Positions 5,476-8,647 of a stretch of 8,647 bases of DNA are shown here, one piece after another. The notes under the pieces are model-generated. The model did not search any database and was not told where the DNA came from. It saw only the letters and a list, made by a program, of their open reading frames with translations. The stretch comes from Clostridiaceae bacterium. Lineage in GTDB: Bacteria > Bacillota > Clostridia > Oscillospirales > Acutalibacteraceae. Position 1 is the stretch's first letter; each line of letters starts with the position of its first letter. The translations under genes and the position numbers were made by a program. The stretch is taken from contig CAJGCX010000072.1 in assembly GCA_904501895.1 (NCBI GenBank), positions 1 to 8,647 of the forward strand. Direction: 5' to 3'.

Positions 5476-7410
5476 TTATTTGTTTTCTGCGAAATTGCCT
5501 GTATAGAGCTGATAATACTTACCCTTTTGTGCAATCAAATCGTCGTGGTCACCACGCTCAATGATTCTTCCGTTTTCAAGCACCATAATAGCATTTGCAT
5601 TTCTGACAGTTGAAAGACGGTGGGCAATAACGAAAACTGTTCTGCCATGCATAAGCTTATCCATACCCTGTTCAATAAGCTTTTCAGTTCTTGTATCAAT
5701 TGAGCTTGTTGCCTCGTCAAGAATAAGCACAGGTGGGTCTGCAACTGCAGCACGTGCGATTGAAATAAGCTGTCGTTGACCCTGTGAAAGATTTGAACCG
5801 TCACCTGTAAGGACAGTATCATATCCATCAGGAAGATGTGTTATGAACGTGTGAGCATTTGCAAGCTTTGCTGCCTCCACAATCTGCTCATGAGTCGCCT
5901 CAAGATTACCATAACGGATATTTTCTTCAATTGTTCCTGTGAAAAGGTGTGTATCCTGAAGAACGATGCCAAGTGAACGACGCAAATCATCCTTTTTAAT
6001 CTTCTGAATATTGATTCCGTCGTAACGGATTTTACCGTCATTGATTTCATAGAAACGGTTAATCAGATTTGTAATTGTTGTCTTACCTGCACCTGTTGAA
6101 CCAACGAAAGCGATTTTTTGTCCTGGCTTTGCATAAAGTGAAACATCGTGAAGAACTGTTTTTTCATCTGTGTAACCAAATGTCACATCCTCAAAAACAA
6201 TATCACCTGCAAGGCGTGTATAAGTAACGCTACCATCACCGTGAGTATGCTTCCAAGCCCATATTCCTGTGTGCTTTTCTGTTTCGTGGATATTGCCATT
6301 ATCATCAACAGTTGCATTTACAAGCACTACATAACCCTCGTCAATTTCAGGCTTCTGGTCAATGATTTCGAAAATTCTCTCTGCACCGGCAAGAGCCATA
6401 AATGCGTTGTTAAACTGCTGTGTAATATTTGAAATAGGCTGTGTAAAGCTTCGGATATACTGTAAGAATGCAACAATTTCACCCGGTGATAACACACCCT
6501 TTACAGCAAGCATACCACCCAAAGCAGCAGTAAGTGCATAAGTGATATGAGAAAGGTTGTTCATAATAGGACCTAACATACTTGCAAAGGTATTTGCACT
6601 TGTTGCTGCCTTACGAAGATTTTCGTTGATACCACCAAAGTGATTAACAACCTCTTCCTCGTGATTAAATACCTGAACTACCTTTTGTCCCTCGATAATT
6701 TCTTCAATATAACCGTTAACAGAGCCTAATTCTTCCTGCTGTTTCTTAAAGAAAAATGCACTCTTTTTACCAAGAGTCTTTGTAACGAATACCATTACAA
6801 AAACCATTGCAATAACGATAAGAGTCATCTGCCAGCTAAGGTAAAGCATAATGCAGAATGAACCTATAATCATAACACCTGATGAAATAAACTGTGTAAG
6901 ACCCTGACTTATGAACTGTCTTAATGTTTCAACGTCATTTGTAAAACGGCTCATAATCTCGCCATTTGGTCTTGAGTCAAAAAAGCTGATTGGCAAATCT
7001 GCAAGAGCGTCAAACAAATCCTTACGGAGAGTTGTAAGTGTTTTCTGTGTAAGATATACAGAGCATCTTGACTGACCGTATGAAGCAATTGCGCCACCAA
7101 AGAAAACACAAGCCATAATACCAAGCATTTTGAAGAATTCAGTTACAAGCTCACCCTGAAAGTTCTTACCGATAAGAGGTGTGAGAAAATCATCAATAAT
7201 AGGCTTGATGAATAATGAGCCGGAAACAGATGCTATTGAGCTAATTGCAGCAAATATGAGCATTCCGAAGAAAAGGCCTTTTTCTTTCAGGATATATCCT
7301 AAAAGTCTGCGTATTGTACCTTTAGTGTTTTTAGGCTTTGGCATCGGTCCGTGCATACCTCTTTTGCCACCGGGTGGTCCACCCATTGGTCTTCCCATTG
7401 GTCCTGCCAT
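5476..7410 (-). CDS. Heterodimeric ABC exporter subunit with the catalytic Walker B (MsbA/BmrD-type)
   Basis: The 644-residue half-transporter has an unusual Gly/Pro/Met-rich N-terminus (1-27). Its exporter transmembrane domain spans about 35-330, with coupling region FFDSRPNGEIMSRFTNDVE at 143-161. The nucleotide-binding domain starts near 403: Walker A GSTGAGKT (437-444), Q-loop Gln485, signature LSQGQ (541-545), Walker B VLILDE with catalytic Glu566, and H-loop His597. The signature is LSQGQ, not LSGGQ, which weakens the ATP site it shares with its partner. Between the two domains lies an extra segment (about 359-403, with TGIWAWKHTHGDG) absent from standard half-transporters. ATG 7410 overlaps the partner's stop by 1 bp and GGAGG precedes it, so the pair is co-translated. 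It probably exports drugs, lipids or peptides; substrate unknown. Confidence 0.94.
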   Translation of the reverse strand: MAGPMGRPMGGPPGGKRGMHGPMPKPKNTKGTIRRLLGYILKEKGLFFGMLIFAAISSIASVSGSLFIKPIIDDFLTPLIGKNFQGELVTEFFKMLGIMACVFFGGAIASYGQSRCSVYLTQKTLTTLRKDLFDALADLPISFFDSRPNGEIMSRFTNDVETLRQFISQGLTQFISSGVMIIGSFCIMLYLSWQMTLIVIAMVFVMVFVTKTLGKKSAFFFKKQQEELGSVNGYIEEIIEGQKVVQVFNHEEEVVNHFGGINENLRKAATSANTFASMLGPIMNNLSHITYALTAALGGMLAVKGVLSPGEIVAFLQYIRSFTQPISNITQQFNNAFMALAGAERIFEIIDQKPEIDEGYVVLVNATVDDNGNIHETEKHTGIWAWKHTHGDGSVTYTRLAGDIVFEDVTFGYTDEKTVLHDVSLYAKPGQKIAFVGSTGAGKTTITNLINRFYEINDGKIRYDGINIQKIKKDDLRRSLGIVLQDTHLFTGTIEENIRYGNLEATHEQIVEAAKLANAHTFITHLPDGYDTVLTGDGSNLSQGQRQLISIARAAVADPPVLILDEATSSIDTRTEKLIEQGMDKLMHGRTVFVIAHRLSTVRNANAIMVLENGRIIERGDHDDLIAQKGKYYQLYTGNFAENK

Positions 7411-8647
7411 TATTCTTCACCTCCTACTATATCAAAGTCGTCACTGCCCTTTTGCTGTGACTCATAAATATCCTTGTAAATCTCATTCCTTGAAAGTAAT
7501 TCCTCGTGTGTGCCAATATCATTGATACAGCCTTCTTCAAGAATGATAATCTTATCACAGTCAGCAACTGATGAAATACGCTGTGCAATAATAAGCTTTG
7601 TTGTTTCAGGAATACAAGAACGAAGTCCTGTACGGATTTTTGAATCTGTAAATGTATCAACAGCACTTGTTGAGTCGTCAAGAATAAGGATTTTTGGCTT
7701 TTTAAGAATTGCACGTGCAATACAGAGTCTTTGCTTCTGTCCACCTGAAACGTTAACACCACCCTGACTCAAATCTGTGTTGTAGCCATCAGGGAATGAT
7801 GAAATAAATGAGTGTGCATCAGCAATTTCACAAGCCTCAACCAATTCCTCATCAGTAGCATTTTTATTACCCCAACGAAGATTTTCTGCAATTGTGCCTG
7901 AGAAAAGAACATTCTTCTGGAGCACCATACTGACCTCATCACGAAGTGAATGGATTTTATAATCCTTTACATTAACACCACCAACGAGAATTTCACCGTC
8001 GGTAACATCATAAAGTCGTGGAATCAGCTGAACAAGGCTTGATTTTGCACTACCTGTTGCACCGATAATACCAACCATTTCACCACTTTCAATTTTAAAG
8101 GAAGCGTTGTTGATAGTAGGAAGAGATGCACCGCTATATTTGAATGAAACATTTTTAAACTCAATTGAGCCATCCTTTACAACTTTTTCTGTTGCATTGT
8201 CATCACGGATATCAGGTACTTCGTCAATAACCTCTAAAATACGCTTTGCACTTGCCTGTGACATAAAGAACTGTGCTATCAGCATAACAACCATAAGGAA
8301 GTGAATAAGAATCTGCATAATATATGTGAAAATTGCAGAGAAATCACCGATAAGCAAGGTTTCATAGGAAATTGCCTTTGCAGCAATAATGAGGATTGCA
8401 AGAATTGTGCCGTACATAATGATTGTGAATGTAGGCATACCCATAATCATAAGCTTTTCAGCATAAATAGCTGCATCCATAAGCTCCTCATTAGCCTTTT
8501 TGAACTTTTTCTTTTCATGCTCTGAACGGACAAATGCCTTTACAACTCTGATATTAGTAAGGTTTTCCTGAATAGATGCGTTGAAGCCGTCAAACATTTC
8601 AAGCATAACCTTAAATCTCTTAAGAGCAATCGGTGCAAAGATTATAA
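7410..8647 (-). CDS. Heterodimeric ABC exporter subunit with degenerate ATP site (5' end outside window)
   Basis: The frame stays open to the window edge, so the Met at 8606 is internal; 411 residues are visible, lacking roughly the first third. Visible are late transmembrane helices (IIFAPIALKRF, then FNASIQENLTNIRVVKAF and hydrophobic runs) and the whole nucleotide-binding domain. Counting from the Met at 8606: Walker A GATGSAKS (182-189, Ala in the last glycine position), Q-loop Gln230, an intact signature VSGGQ (286-290), Walker B ILILDD with Asp311 for catalytic Glu, and AQR with Gln342 for the switch His. The degenerate Walker B and H-loop, opposite the partner's LSQGQ, define one non-catalytic site. 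The intact signature here completes the active site with the partner's Glu566. This is the arrangement of TM287/288- and BmrCD-type exporters. Confidence 0.94.
   Translation of the reverse strand, partial: IIFAPIALKRFKVMLEMFDGFNASIQENLTNIRVVKAFVRSEHEKKKFKKANEELMDAAIYAEKLMIMGMPTFTIIMYGTILAILIIAAKAISYETLLIGDFSAIFTYIMQILIHFLMVVMLIAQFFMSQASAKRILEVIDEVPDIRDDNATEKVVKDGSIEFKNVSFKYSGASLPTINNASFKIESGEMVGIIGATGSAKSSLVQLIPRLYDVTDGEILVGGVNVKDYKIHSLRDEVSMVLQKNVLFSGTIAENLRWGNKNATDEELVEACEIADAHSFISSFPDGYNTDLSQGGVNVSGGQKQRLCIARAILKKPKILILDDSTSAVDTFTDSKIRTGLRSCIPETTKLIIAQRISSVADCDKIIILEEGCINDIGTHEELLSRNEIYKDIYESQQKGSDDFDIVGGEE

Noticed and set aside
6148..6432. Plus-strand open frame opposite the ABC exporter subunit, Cys-rich translation
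   Set aside because: It is antisense to a conserved, motif-complete ABC gene, has no Shine-Dalgarno, and its composition follows from the complementary codons.
1..8647. CRISPR array, tRNA/rRNA genes, insertion sequence transposase
   Set aside because: No regularly spaced direct repeats, no cloverleaf-type sequences with TTCGA arms, and no transposase motifs were seen on either strand.

Overview
The window looks like the chromosome of a low-to-moderate G+C Firmicute, most likely a gut-type Clostridia (Oscillospiraceae/Lachnospiraceae-like). This is inferred from AGGAGG-type ribosome binding sites, a textbook sigma-A promoter, a Gram-positive LexA box, a Clostridia-style heterodimeric ABC exporter and Firmicute phage protein families. 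No species marker is present, so finer placement is not supported.

Layout. (1) Positions 2-781, plus strand: the 3' part of an EF-G-like translational GTPase gene, ending at a strong bidirectional terminator (804-829). (2) 863-990: a 128-bp nested inverted repeat of the widespread 'TGTCATTCTGAG...GAAGAATCTC' palindromic type, with no gene. (3) 1003-5299, minus strand: a tight six-gene operon read from right to left. It encodes a sigma-70 region-4-like HTH protein, a small coiled-coil protein, a 742-residue BppU-type baseplate/receptor-binding protein ending in an SGNH/GDSL hydrolase, a GH25 lysozyme with an SH3-like tail, an XhlA-like coiled-coil membrane protein, and a Hol44-type holin. (4) 5359-5413: its promoter, a perfect TTGACA-N17-TACAAT, with a near-perfect LexA (SOS) operator just downstream of the expected transcription start. 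(5) 5435-5468: the terminator of the next operon. (6) 5476-8647, minus strand: two adjacent genes for a heterodimeric ABC exporter. The upstream one runs off the window edge and carries the degenerate ATP site.

The most interesting part is the operon at 1003-5413. It has what is needed to bind a cell surface (fibre), deacylate or trim glycans (SGNH), cut peptidoglycan (GH25) and make membrane holes (XhlA/holin), all behind an SOS promoter. It has no capsid, tail-tube, tape-measure, terminase, integrase or repressor gene, and it sits between two ordinary housekeeping-type loci. Either it is the remnant of a prophage or PBSX-like particle locus with intact reading frames, or it is a retained stand-alone, damage-induced lysis/adsorption module. 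In the second case its sigma-like first gene may switch on tail genes elsewhere in the genome.

Start codons for four of the six cassette genes were placed inside longer open frames, because a clear Shine-Dalgarno sequence sits before an internal start and not before the longest one.
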